Positions 1-7,110 are shown, counted from the stretch's first letter. The stretch: DNA of 17,884 nucleotides from Hyphomicrobiales bacterium (GCA_028290125.1 JAQGKM010000152.1:1-17884); one strand, 5' to 3'. A program made the numbers and translations. The notes: a model not told the origin generated them from the sequence alone.

Positions 1-839
1 CGCGTCAGCAGGAAGCGCAGCGCGGCGCCGCGCGCGAGCACCGGCAGCGCCGCCAGTTCCGCGTCGCTGAAACGACGCACGCGCGCATAGCCCGACAGAA
101 ACGCCTGCCCCTTGGTGACATTGAACGACGCGTCCTGCTCGAAACACCAGGCGTTGAGGCAGATCGCCGCGTCATAGGCGAAGGAATCCGTGCAGGCGAA
201 ATAGAAGTCGATCAGCCCCGACAGTCTGGGACCGAGAAAGAAGACGTTGTCGGGAAACAGATCCGCGTGGATGACGCCTTCGGGCAGATCGCGCGGCCAG
301 CATGCCGCGAGATGCGCGAGTTCGTCCGACACGAGCTTTTCGAGTCCGCGCGTGATCTCGTCGGCGCGGGCGCGCGCGCCTTCGAACAACGGCGCCCAGC
401 CGGGCAGCGACAATGAATTGGCGCGGCGCATCGGAAAGTCCTTGCCGGCCTCGTGCAGATGCGCGAGCGCCGCGCCGACCTGCGCGCAATGATCGGCCGT
501 CGGTCTGCGGATCCACATGCCTTCGAGAAACGTCACCAGCACGGCGGGGCGCCCGGCGATTCGGCCGAGCGCGACGCCGTCGCGCGCCTTGACCGGCTGC
601 GGACAGATGAGCCCGCGCGCGGCGAGATATTCCATGAGGCCGAGGAAGAAGGGCAGGTCGTCCTCGTTCACGCGCTTCTCGTAAAGCGTGAGGATGAACG
701 TGCCGCTTTCCGTGCGCAGCAGATAGTTCGAGTTCTCGACGCCCTCGGCGATGCCCTTCAGCGAGAGGACGGCGCCGAGATCGTAGCGGCTCAGGAACAG
801 CGCCAGATCTTCATCCGTGACTTCGGTGTAGACGGCCAT
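1..839 (-). CDS. thrB: Homoserine kinase type II, 3' end cut off by the window edge
   Basis: Phosphorylates L-homoserine with ATP in the threonine pathway, in the cytoplasm. The reading frame stays open from the ATG at 839 to the window edge, giving 279 residues of the roughly 320 usual for the family. The translation starts MAVYTEVTDEDLALFLSRYD and carries the typical blocks EGVENSNYLLRT, YEKRVNEDDLPFF and PQPVKARDG. The aminoglycoside-phosphotransferase catalytic loop HADLFPDN lies at about residues 191-198, followed by the metal-binding LIDFYFAC, so this is the APH-fold form of ThrB and not the GHMP-type enzyme of enterics. An AGGA Shine-Dalgarno element sits just before the ATG (GGCAGGATC-ATG). 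The gene reads in the same direction as ispH but is separated from it by a divergently oriented exporter and a repeat, so it probably has its own promoter (see 888-916). Confidence 0.95.
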   Translation of the reverse strand, partial: MAVYTEVTDEDLALFLSRYDLGAVLSLKGIAEGVENSNYLLRTESGTFILTLYEKRVNEDDLPFFLGLMEYLAARGLICPQPVKARDGVALGRIAGRPAVLVTFLEGMWIRRPTADHCAQVGAALAHLHEAGKDFPMRRANSLSLPGWAPLFEGARARADEITRGLEKLVSDELAHLAACWPRDLPEGVIHADLFPDNVFFLGPRLSGLIDFYFACTDSFAYDAAICLNAWCFEQDASFNVTKGQAFLSGYARVRRFSDAELAALPVLARGAALRFLLT

Positions 840-887
840 GATCCTGCCCGGAGCGAACGGACCGCGCTTGGCGGCCCCGATGGCTTC

Positions 888-916
888 GTGTTAGCGACAG
901 GGCTCATCGAGGTCAA
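888..916 (-). promoter_or_regulatory. Candidate sigma-70-type promoter for thrB
   Basis: On the minus strand TTGACC (916-911) is followed, after exactly 17 bp, by TAACAC (893-888), about 50 bp before the thrB ATG. The -35 matches consensus at 5 of 6 positions, the -10 at only 3 of 6. Its place between the repeat and the gene fits a separate promoter for thrB. This is a by-eye match and could be chance. Confidence 0.35.
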
Positions 917-930
917 ACGGTCGGTCGCAA

Positions 931-1056
931 ACCCACTCCCGGAGGGAGAGGGTGGCCGCAGAGCGGCCGGGTGAGGGGTTAGCGTCTCACCGTCGGGGTG
1001 CGTAACCCCTCATCCGTCATGCTCCGCATGACACCTTCTCCCTCCGGGAGAAGGAG
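931..1056. repeat. Facing pair of REP-like palindromic repeats
   Basis: Two copies of one element lie head to head with a 21-bp spacer. Read on the minus strand from 981 to 931 the left copy runs TAACCCCTCAC...CTCCCTCCGGGAG; the right copy, on the plus strand from 1003, runs TAACCCCTCAT...CTCCCTCCGGGAG. The outer parts are nearly identical, but each copy has its own internal hairpin: GGCCGC/GCGGCC around AGA at 954-968, and GTCATGC/GCATGAC around TCC at 1016-1032. The two copies could also pair with each other into one long stem. Elements with CCCTCACCC and CTCCCTCCGGGAG blocks are widespread between genes in Hyphomicrobiales. The right copy ends about 15 bp before the exporter start codon. 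Confidence 0.85.
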
Positions 1057-1071
1057 AGAAACAGGACACGC

Positions 1072-1983
1072 ATGATCTTCGTCGCACCCGCCTGGCTCTG
1101 GGCCGTGTTCACCGTCACGGCCGCCGCCGCGCAGACCGCGCGCAACGCCATGCAGCGCGATCTCATCGCCAAGATCGGCATGGCGGGCGCCACGCATGTG
1201 CGCTTCATCTTCGCCCTGCCCTTCGCGGTCCTGTTTCTTCTCGTCGAATGGCTCGTCATCGGTATCGCGCTGCCCTCGCCGTCTCTCAAGACCGTGCTGT
1301 GGGCCTGCGTCGGCGCGGCCGCGCAAACGGTCGCGACCGCGTTGATGCTGTCGGCCATGCGCGACCGCTCCTTCGTGGTCGCGATCGCCTTCACCAAGAC
1401 CGAGCCGATCATCATCGCGATTTTCGGCATTCTGTTTCTGCACGACACGCCGAGCGCCGGCGTCGCGCTCGCGATTCTCATCGCCACCGCAGGCGTGATG
1501 CTGATGTCGTGGCCGCGCTCGACGCCCGACGTCCGCAAGAGCCTCAGCGACTGGACGCCGGCGCTGATGGGCATCGGCGCGGGCGCCTGCTTTGCGCTGT
1601 CGGGCACCGGCTATCGTGGCGCGATCCTGTCGCTGGAGACGCCGTCCTTCGTGCTCGCCGCCACCACGACGCTGGCGCTCGGCCTCGCCATCCAGACGTT
1701 TGCGATCGTCGCCTGGCTCGCCGTCGCCGACCGCAGGACGCTGTTGGCGATCCTCGGCCATTGGCGCCCCTCGCTGCTGGCGGGTTTCATGGGCGCGCTC
1801 GCATCGCAATTCTGGTTTCTGGGCTTCGCCATCACGACCGCCGCAAAGGTACGCACGCTGGCGCTGGTGGAAGTGCTGTTCGCGCAAGTCGTGTCGGGCC
1901 GGATCAAGCAGCAGACCACGCTGCGCGAATTCGCCGGCATGGCGATGATCGTCGCCGGCATCGTCCTGCTGCTGAACTTCTAG
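1072..1983 (+). CDS. EamA/DMT-family multi-span membrane exporter
   Basis: A 303-residue inner-membrane protein of the drug/metabolite transporter superfamily with about ten hydrophobic segments arranged as two EamA-like halves. The first half contains THVRFIFALPFAVLFLL and the helix run AVAIAFTKTEPIIIAIFG, a typical DMT signature (SFVVAxxFTKTEPI). The second half (from about residue 165) ends with LVEVLFAQVVSGRIKQQTT and a last helix MAMIVAGIVLLLNF. The substrate cannot be read from sequence. The ATG at 1072 has AGGA five bases upstream (CAGGACACGC-ATG). The leader is made of the REP-like repeat. The stop TAG overlaps the opposing ispH stop in the palindrome CTAG at 1980-1983. The gene faces against its neighbours thrB and ispH, suggesting an insertion between them. 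Confidence 0.85.
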   Translation: MIFVAPAWLWAVFTVTAAAAQTARNAMQRDLIAKIGMAGATHVRFIFALPFAVLFLLVEWLVIGIALPSPSLKTVLWACVGAAAQTVATALMLSAMRDRSFVVAIAFTKTEPIIIAIFGILFLHDTPSAGVALAILIATAGVMLMSWPRSTPDVRKSLSDWTPALMGIGAGACFALSGTGYRGAILSLETPSFVLAATTTLALGLAIQTFAIVAWLAVADRRTLLAILGHWRPSLLAGFMGALASQFWFLGFAITTAAKVRTLALVEVLFAQVVSGRIKQQTTLREFAGMAMIVAGIVLLLNF

Positions 1984-2930
1984 ACCGGCTCGCGCAATTC
2001 GCGCGGCAGCGGGAAGAACATCGTCTCGTCGGCCACCGTCACGGTCTCGACCTCGACGTCGTAGCGCGCCTTGAAGGCGTCGATGATCTCGTCGATCAGC
2101 ACGTCGGGCGCCGAGGCGCCGGCGGTGAGGCCGAGGCGCGTCACGCCGGAGAGATCATTCCACGGAATATCGTCCGCACGCAGGATCAGGCGCGAGATGC
2201 CGCAGCCCTCGTTCTCCGCCACCTCGCGCAGACGCTGCGAGTTCGACGAGTTCGGCGAGCCGACGACCAGCATGGCCTCCACTCTCGGCGCCACGGCTTT
2301 CACCGCATCCTGCCGGTTCGTGGTTGCGTAGCAGATGTCTTCCTTGTGGGGGCCGTTGATGTCCGGGAACCGCGCCTGCAGGGCGGCGATGATCTCGCGT
2401 GTGTCGTCCACCGACAGAGTGGTCTGCGTCACGAAGGCGAGCGGCTGGCCTTCGCCCACGTCGAGCGCGGCGACGTCGTCCAGCGTTTCGATCAACAGCA
2501 CGGCGCCGTCCGGCAACTGCCCCATCGTGCCGATGACCTCCGGGTGTCCGGCATGTCCGATGAGCAGCACGAGCCGGCCTCGCTTGCGATGGATTTCGGC
2601 TTCGCGATGCACTTTGGTGACGAGCGGGCACGTCGCATCGATGGCGAGCAGGTTGCGGGCGCGTGCGGCGTCGGGAATGGATTTCGGCACGCCGTGCGCC
2701 GAGAAGATCACCGGGGCGTCGGTGTCGGGCACCTCGTCGAGCTCCTCGACGAAAATGGCGCCCTTCCGCTTCAGGCTGTCGACGACATATTTGTTGTGCA
2801 CGATCTCGTGGCGCACATAGACCGGCGCGCCATGCAGGACCAGCGCACGCTCGACCACATCGATGGCCCGCACCACGCCGGCGCAGAAGCCACGGGGGGC
2901 GCAGAGAAGGATCTTCAGTTTCGCAGCCAT
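1980..2930 (-). CDS. ispH: 4-hydroxy-3-methylbut-2-enyl diphosphate reductase (LytB/IspH)
   Basis: Last step of the non-mevalonate (MEP) isoprenoid pathway: reduces HMBPP to IPP and DMAPP with a [4Fe-4S] cluster, in the cytoplasm. At 316 residues it has the same length as the E. coli enzyme. The three cluster cysteines are visible as C16 (GFCAGV), C101 (DATCPLVTKVH) and C200 (DICYATTNRQ). Substrate-binding residues are H45 (HEIVHN), H79 (SAHGVP), H129 and E131 (GHPEVIGTMGQ), T171 (TQTTLS) and the SNSQRL block. The ATG at 2930 gives the standard N-terminus, but I see no clear Shine-Dalgarno sequence before it (GCAGAAAAGCTC-ATG). A TTGACC hexamer lies at 2964-2959, with no good -10. Its product feeds ubiquinone synthesis, for which ubiA lies 5 kb downstream. 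Confidence 0.97.
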   Translation of the reverse strand: MAAKLKILLCAPRGFCAGVVRAIDVVERALVLHGAPVYVRHEIVHNKYVVDSLKRKGAIFVEELDEVPDTDAPVIFSAHGVPKSIPDAARARNLLAIDATCPLVTKVHREAEIHRKRGRLVLLIGHAGHPEVIGTMGQLPDGAVLLIETLDDVAALDVGEGQPLAFVTQTTLSVDDTREIIAALQARFPDINGPHKEDICYATTNRQDAVKAVAPRVEAMLVVGSPNSSNSQRLREVAENEGCGISRLILRADDIPWNDLSGVTRLGLTAGASAPDVLIDEIIDAFKARYDVEVETVTVADETMFFPLPRELREPV

Positions 2931-2974
2931 GAGCTTTTCTGCTGGAGGCGCGGGGTGAGGTCAAGGGCGGCTTG

Positions 2975-3090
2975 CCTCGTCATTGCGAGGAGCCGAAGGC
3001 GACGTGGCGATCCATCTTTGGCCGCCGACGCAGGATCGCGCCAGTCGCAAGATGGATTGCCGCGTCGCTGCGCTCCTCGCACTGACGAGG
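2975..3090. repeat. Large imperfect inverted repeat, CGTCATTGCGAGGAG type
   Basis: Left arm 2975-3018 reads CCTCGTCATTGCGAGGAG then a variable part then GCGATCCATCTT. The right arm 3048-3090 read on the minus strand is CCTCGTCAGTGCGAGGAG, variable part, GCAATCCATCTT. The arms of about 43 bp match at most positions and are separated by about 29 bp, so RNA from either strand could form a long hairpin. The motif CGTCATTGCGAGGAGC...GCAATCCA is a well-known dispersed intergenic repeat in Hyphomicrobiales. It sits between the divergent ispH and kef genes. The rest of 2931-3222 holds no gene I can support. Confidence 0.85.
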
Positions 3091-3222
3091 CTGAGGTTTG
3101 GGCATCGTGACGGCCACGGTTTCGTCAATCCCGCCAGCGCTGGAGAGGGTTATGCATGCGCGCTCTCGCAATCGCGGCCTTTCGGTCTATGTTGAGGTAT
3201 CCCGGAACGAAGTGAGCCATTC

Positions 3223-5085
3223 ATGCCTGAAGCGAGCCAGCACGGCGGATATCTCGTATCCGTCCTGATCTTCCTTGGCGCGGCCGTGGCCGCGGTGCCG
3301 TTGTTCCGCTTCGTCGGGCTTGGCGCAGTCATCGGCTACCTGTTTGCCGGCATTGCGATCGGGCCGTCGGGCTTCCGCTTCATCGCCGATGCCGCGACCA
3401 CGCTCGAGATTGCCGAGCTTGGCGTCGTGCTTCTCCTCTTCATCGTCGGGCTCGAGCTGAAGCCCTCGCGCCTGATCGCCATGAAGGCCGACATCCTGCT
3501 GCTCGGCTCGGCCCAGATGGCGGTGTCGGCGCTCGTCATCGGCGCGCTGGCGTTGACGATCCTCCACGTGCCTTTCTGGGGCGCGGCGGCGGTCGGCGTC
3601 GCGCTGGCCTTTTCGGCGACCGCGGTTGCGCTTCAATTGCTGGGGGAGCGCGGCGCGCTGCAGAGCAATTACGGGCGCCGCGCCTTCGCGGTGCTGCTGA
3701 TGCAGGACATTCTGGTCGTGCCAGTGCTCGCGCTGATCCCGCTCGCGGCGGCGCGCGGCGGCGGCGGATCGCTCAGCTCCACGATGATGAGCGTCGGCAC
3801 ATCGCTCGGCGCCATCGCGGCTGTGGTCTTCGCCGGAAAATATCTGCTCAACCCGCTGTTTCGCGTGCTGGCGCACGCCGGCGCCCGCGAGGTGATGACG
3901 GCTGCCGCGCTGCTCGTCGTGCTCGGCACCGCGGTCCTGATGCAGGCCTGCGGCATGTCGATGGCGCTCGGCGCCTTCCTTGCGGGACTGCTGCTGTCGG
4001 AATCGCAATTCCGGCATGAACTCGAAGCCGACATCGAGCCGTTTCGCGGCCTGTTGATGGGCCTGTTCTTCATGTCGGTCGGCATGTCGATCGACCTCAA
4101 TCTCGTGTTGCGCAACGCCGTGTTCCTCGTCGCGATGGCGATCGGCGTCATCGTCGTGAAGAGCGCCGTCGTCTACGTCCTGATGCGGGCGTCGCGCTCG
4201 ACGCATTGCGAAAGTCTCTCGGGCGCAGGCGTTCTGACGCCGGCGGGCGAGTTCTCCTTCGTGGTGTTCCCGCTCGCCGCCTCCTACAATCTGCTGCCGG
4301 CCGAGACCGCGAACCTGCTGTCGGCCATCGCGGCGCTCACCATGGTAGCGGGGCCGCTCGTCGCCAATGGCATCCAGCGCTGGTCGGACAGGGCGCGCCC
4401 TGCGGGCGAGCAGCCGCCCGCCGAGGTGGTGCCGGACGGCGCGCGCGGCAATGTGCTGGTGATCGGCTTCGGGCGCTTCGGGCAGATGGTCGTGCAGGTG
4501 CTGCTGCGCGAGCGCGTCGACGTGACGGTGATCGACAATGACATCGAGCGCATCCGCAATGCGGCGCGATTCGGCTTCAAGGTCTATTTCGGCGACGGCA
4601 TGCGTCTCGACGTGCTTCGCGCGGCCGGCGCGACGGAAGCGCGCGTCATCGCCATCTGCGTCGACAAGCCCGACCAGGCGCTGACGATCGTCGAAATGGT
4701 CAAGCAGAACTTCCCGCTGGCGCGCGTGAACGTGCGCGCCTACGACCGCATCCACGCCATCGCGCTCTACGGCGCCGGCGCGGATTATCTCGTCCGCGAA
4801 ACTTTCGAATCCGCCATCCGGTTCGGCGGCGACACGCTCTCCGAGCTGATCGACGATCCCTCGCGCGTCGAGGACGCGGTGGAAGAAGTGCGGCGGCTCG
4901 ACCTTGCGCGGCTCGCCATGCAGCAGGCCGGCGCGAGCTTCTCGGACGCCGTGGCCGCCGCGCCGATCCAGCCCGAGCCGCTCACCACACCGGTGAAGAA
5001 ATCGAAGGGCCTGTCGCACGAGACGCAGGACATTGTCGAACAGGCTGCCGATGGCGCGCCGGTGCGCGCCACAGAAAGAGTTTGA
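3223..5085 (+). CDS. Kef-type monovalent cation/proton antiporter (CPA2 family)
   Basis: A 620-residue inner-membrane antiporter expected to exchange K+ (or Na+) for H+. Residues 1-385 form the Na+/H+-exchanger domain with about 12 hydrophobic helices, including FIVGLELKPSRL (73-84), FSATAVALQLLGERGAL, LMQDILVVPVLA and LFFMSVGMSIDL. Residues from about 410 form a TrkA-N (RCK) domain with the nucleotide-binding GFGRFG at 415-420 and the second-strand acidic pair VIDND. A C-terminal tail of about 60 residues is rich in Ala and Pro and probably disordered. KefB/KefC of enterics are held closed by glutathione and opened by glutathione adducts; whether this homologue is so gated cannot be seen here. 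The stop overlaps the next start in TGATG, implying translational coupling with the MATE gene. The symbol is left blank because KefB and KefC cannot be separated by eye. Confidence 0.9.
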   Translation: MPEASQHGGYLVSVLIFLGAAVAAVPLFRFVGLGAVIGYLFAGIAIGPSGFRFIADAATTLEIAELGVVLLLFIVGLELKPSRLIAMKADILLLGSAQMAVSALVIGALALTILHVPFWGAAAVGVALAFSATAVALQLLGERGALQSNYGRRAFAVLLMQDILVVPVLALIPLAAARGGGGSLSSTMMSVGTSLGAIAAVVFAGKYLLNPLFRVLAHAGAREVMTAAALLVVLGTAVLMQACGMSMALGAFLAGLLLSESQFRHELEADIEPFRGLLMGLFFMSVGMSIDLNLVLRNAVFLVAMAIGVIVVKSAVVYVLMRASRSTHCESLSGAGVLTPAGEFSFVVFPLAASYNLLPAETANLLSAIAALTMVAGPLVANGIQRWSDRARPAGEQPPAEVVPDGARGNVLVIGFGRFGQMVVQVLLRERVDVTVIDNDIERIRNAARFGFKVYFGDGMRLDVLRAAGATEARVIAICVDKPDQALTIVEMVKQNFPLARVNVRAYDRIHAIALYGAGADYLVRETFESAIRFGGDTLSELIDDPSRVEDAVEEVRRLDLARLAMQQAGASFSDAVAAAPIQPEPLTTPVKKSKGLSHETQDIVEQAADGAPVRATERV

Positions 5086-6473
5086 TGAGCGAGCAAATCG
5101 AGGTCGAGCCGCGCAAGCTCCCGCGCGCGGTCTTTACCGAAGGGTCGATCCTGAAGCATGTGCTGGTGATGACGGCGACCGGCTCGATCGGGCTCGTCGC
5201 GATCTTCTTCGTCGATCTCCTGTCGCTGCTTTACGTGTCGTGGCTGCATGACGCGAAGCTGACCGCGGGCGTCGGCTTCGCGACCCAGATCCTGTTCTTC
5301 TTCGTCTCCATCAACATCGGGCTCGCCATCGCCATCGGGGCGTTGGTGGCGCGCGCGCTCGGTGGCGGAGACCGCGCCAGCGCGCAAAGGCTTGCGGCGT
5401 CGGGGCTGGTGCATTCCTGCGTGATCGCGGCCGGTACGTCGCTGCTGGCGCTCCCCTATCGCGGCGAATTGCTGATGCTGCTCGGCGCGCGCGGCGAGGC
5501 GCTGGCGGTGGCCGACCATTATCTCCTCATCACCCTGCCCTCCAATGTGCTGCTCGCGGCCGGCATGGCCCTGTCGGGCGTTCTACGCGCGGTCGGCGAT
5601 GCGCGCCGCGCCATGTACACGACGCTGTTCGGCGCCGTCGCGACCTCGATCGCCGATCCGATCCTGATCTTCGGCCTGGGTCTCGGCGTCAACGGCGCGG
5701 CCTATGCGACGATCCTGTCGCGGCTCACCATCGCGCTGGTGGGCGCCTGGGGGGCGATCCATGTGCATGGCCTCGTGGCGCGTCCGCAAAGGCGCAGCAC
5801 CATGCTCGACATCACGCCCATGATGGCCATCGCCGGCCCGGCGATCCTCACCAATCTCGCGGCGCCGGTCGCCAATTCCTACGCGCTGTCGATCTTCGCC
5901 GGCTTCGGCGAGCCCATCGTCGCGGCCCTGACGATCATCGACCGCGTCACGCCCGTGGCCTTCGGCGTGCTGTTTGCGCTGTCGGGCTCGGTCGGCCCGA
6001 TCATGAGCCAGAACTACGGCGCAGGGCTCATGCATCGCGTCAGGCGCACGCTGTCCGAATGCGTGATGATCGTCATCGCCTACACGCTGGTCGTCTGGGT
6101 CATCCTGTGGCTGGCGACTCCGGGCATCATCGCGATGTTCAACGCCACCGGGGCGACGGCGAGCCTCGTCGCATTCTTCTGCGCTTACGGACCGGCGATC
6201 TGGTTGTTTCTCGGCATGATCTTCGTGTCGAACGCCGCCTTCAACAATCTCGGCTTTCCGATCCTCTCGACGGTCTTCAACTGGGGACGCGCGACGCTCG
6301 GCACGGCGCCCTTCGTCACGCTGGGCGCCGCGCAGGGCGGGCCGGAGGGCGGATTGCTCGGCATGATCGCGGGCGCGGCGCTGTTTGGCCTGATCGCCAT
6401 CTTCACCGCGTGGCGCGCCATCAAGCGACTCAGCGCCAAGGTTGCGGCCGAACCGATCGGAGGCGTGGTATGA
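5085..6473 (+). CDS. MATE-family multidrug/metabolite exporter
   Basis: A 462-residue protein with two MatE repeats of six helices each, in the inner membrane. It begins MSEQIEVEPRKLPRAVFTEG, then helix 1 at about residues 25-45 with LVMTATGSIGLVAIFFVDLLS. Typical features are LSGVLRAVGDARRAMYTTL with DPILIFGLGLGVNGAAYAT in the first half, and GPAILTNLAAPVANSY with GPIMSQNYGAG in the second. Family members export cationic compounds using Na+ or H+ gradients; the substrate here is unknown. The ATG at 5085 shares one base with the kef stop (TGATG) and has AAAGAG upstream; a TTG one codon earlier is possible but less likely. Coupling to a cation/proton antiporter may be meaningful, since both use ion gradients, but this is inference. 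Confidence 0.92.
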   Translation: MSEQIEVEPRKLPRAVFTEGSILKHVLVMTATGSIGLVAIFFVDLLSLLYVSWLHDAKLTAGVGFATQILFFFVSINIGLAIAIGALVARALGGGDRASAQRLAASGLVHSCVIAAGTSLLALPYRGELLMLLGARGEALAVADHYLLITLPSNVLLAAGMALSGVLRAVGDARRAMYTTLFGAVATSIADPILIFGLGLGVNGAAYATILSRLTIALVGAWGAIHVHGLVARPQRRSTMLDITPMMAIAGPAILTNLAAPVANSYALSIFAGFGEPIVAALTIIDRVTPVAFGVLFALSGSVGPIMSQNYGAGLMHRVRRTLSECVMIVIAYTLVVWVILWLATPGIIAMFNATGATASLVAFFCAYGPAIWLFLGMIFVSNAAFNNLGFPILSTVFNWGRATLGTAPFVTLGAAQGGPEGGLLGMIAGAALFGLIAIFTAWRAIKRLSAKVAAEPIGGVV

Positions 6474-6640
6474 ACGTCATCAAAGCGCCGCCTTTGCCGT
6501 GCAGCGAAGGGGCGATTCAGAAGCGCACAGCGGGTTATGAGCGGCGCACTTGCCCAAATGCCCGCGCGCTGGTTATTTCTGACGCGCAAATCAGCGGTCC
6601 TGCCGGGCAGAATCGCCCGCGAAAAGGATGTGAGACATGA
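6470..6640 (+). CDS. Possible small ORF (56 codons) bridging MATE and the secreted-protein gene
   Basis: An ATG at 6470 overlaps the MATE stop in ATGA, and the frame ends in a TGA at 6638-6640 that overlaps the ATG of the next gene, again as ATGA. The predicted peptide starts MNVIKAPPLPCSEGAIQ and is polar with many Arg, Pro and Gly residues; it has no signal peptide or membrane helix and I do not recognise it. The composition looks more like untranslated DNA than a protein, and a good ribosome site for the downstream gene (AAAAGGA) lies inside it. It may only help couple translation, or be accidental. Confidence 0.2.
   Translation: MNVIKAPPLPCSEGAIQKRTAGYERRTCPNARALVISDAQISGPAGQNRPRKGCET
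6550..6578 (+). promoter_or_regulatory. Weak promoter candidate upstream of the secreted-protein gene
   Basis: TTGCCC (6550-6555) and TTATTT (6573-6578) are 17 bp apart, about 58 bp before the start codon at 6637, in a locally AT-richer patch. Both hexamers are poor matches. It is listed only because the 163-bp gap after the MATE gene would be a natural place for a promoter of the following gene pair. Confidence 0.2.
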
Positions 6641-7110
6641 CGGCGGCACACATACGTTCTCTCGCCCGCATCGCCCTTGGCGCTGGCGGCCTGTTTTTCA
6701 TCGGTTTCGCGGCGCCTGCCATGGCGCAAAGCTGCGAGAACGACGTCGGCGAATTCCAGAAGAAGCGCAATGCGCAGATGGAAACCATCGGCAAGCTGCA
6801 GAAGAAGAATGAAGGCAAGCTCGATCCCGTCGCCGCATGCCCGATGCTGCGGTCGCTGGCGAGCATCGAGCAATCCATGCTGGCCTACATGGAAAAGAAT
6901 CAAAACTGGTGCAACATCCCTGACCAGGCGCTGAGCAACGTGAAGGAAGGTTCGGGCAAGACCGCCGCCATCGCCAAGCAGGCGTGCGGCCTCGCCGTCA
7001 AGATGAAGAAGCAGCAACAGCAGCAGGCTGCGGGCGCCGCCGCGGGCGCCGGCGCCGGTGGACCCGGCTTCAACGTTCCCGCGCCGAAGCTTCCCGCAGG
7101 ACCGCTGTGA
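6637..7110 (+). CDS. Secreted four-cysteine protein of unknown function
   Basis: 157 residues. A clear Sec signal peptide covers residues 1-30 (basic start, hydrophobic LGAGGLFFIGFAAP, cleavage after AMA before QSCEND), so the mature protein is periplasmic or secreted. The mature part has four cysteines, C33, C68, C92 and C117, which could form two disulfides, in a Lys/Gln-rich, probably helical domain. The C-terminus is low complexity: KKQQQQQ at about 124-130, an Ala/Gly run, then a Pro-rich tail ending KLPAGPL. AAAAGGA nine bases before the ATG is a good ribosome site. The stop overlaps the GTG start of ubiA (GTGA), so the two are likely translated together. I recognise no named domain. 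Confidence 0.8.
   Translation: MTAAHIRSLARIALGAGGLFFIGFAAPAMAQSCENDVGEFQKKRNAQMETIGKLQKKNEGKLDPVAACPMLRSLASIEQSMLAYMEKNQNWCNIPDQALSNVKEGSGKTAAIAKQACGLAVKMKKQQQQQAAGAAAGAGAGGPGFNVPAPKLPAGPL

Noticed and set aside
1248..3110. A 620-codon open frame on the plus strand across the exporter and antisense to ispH
   Set aside because: Its product is Arg/His/Asp-rich with no recognisable motif, while the overlapping exporter and ispH have clear family signatures. Such long open frames are usual shadows in GC-rich DNA.
3187..5019. A 610-codon minus-strand frame antisense to the kef gene
   Set aside because: Same reason: extreme Arg/His/Asp/Gln content and no domain, with the sense strand encoding an evident antiporter.
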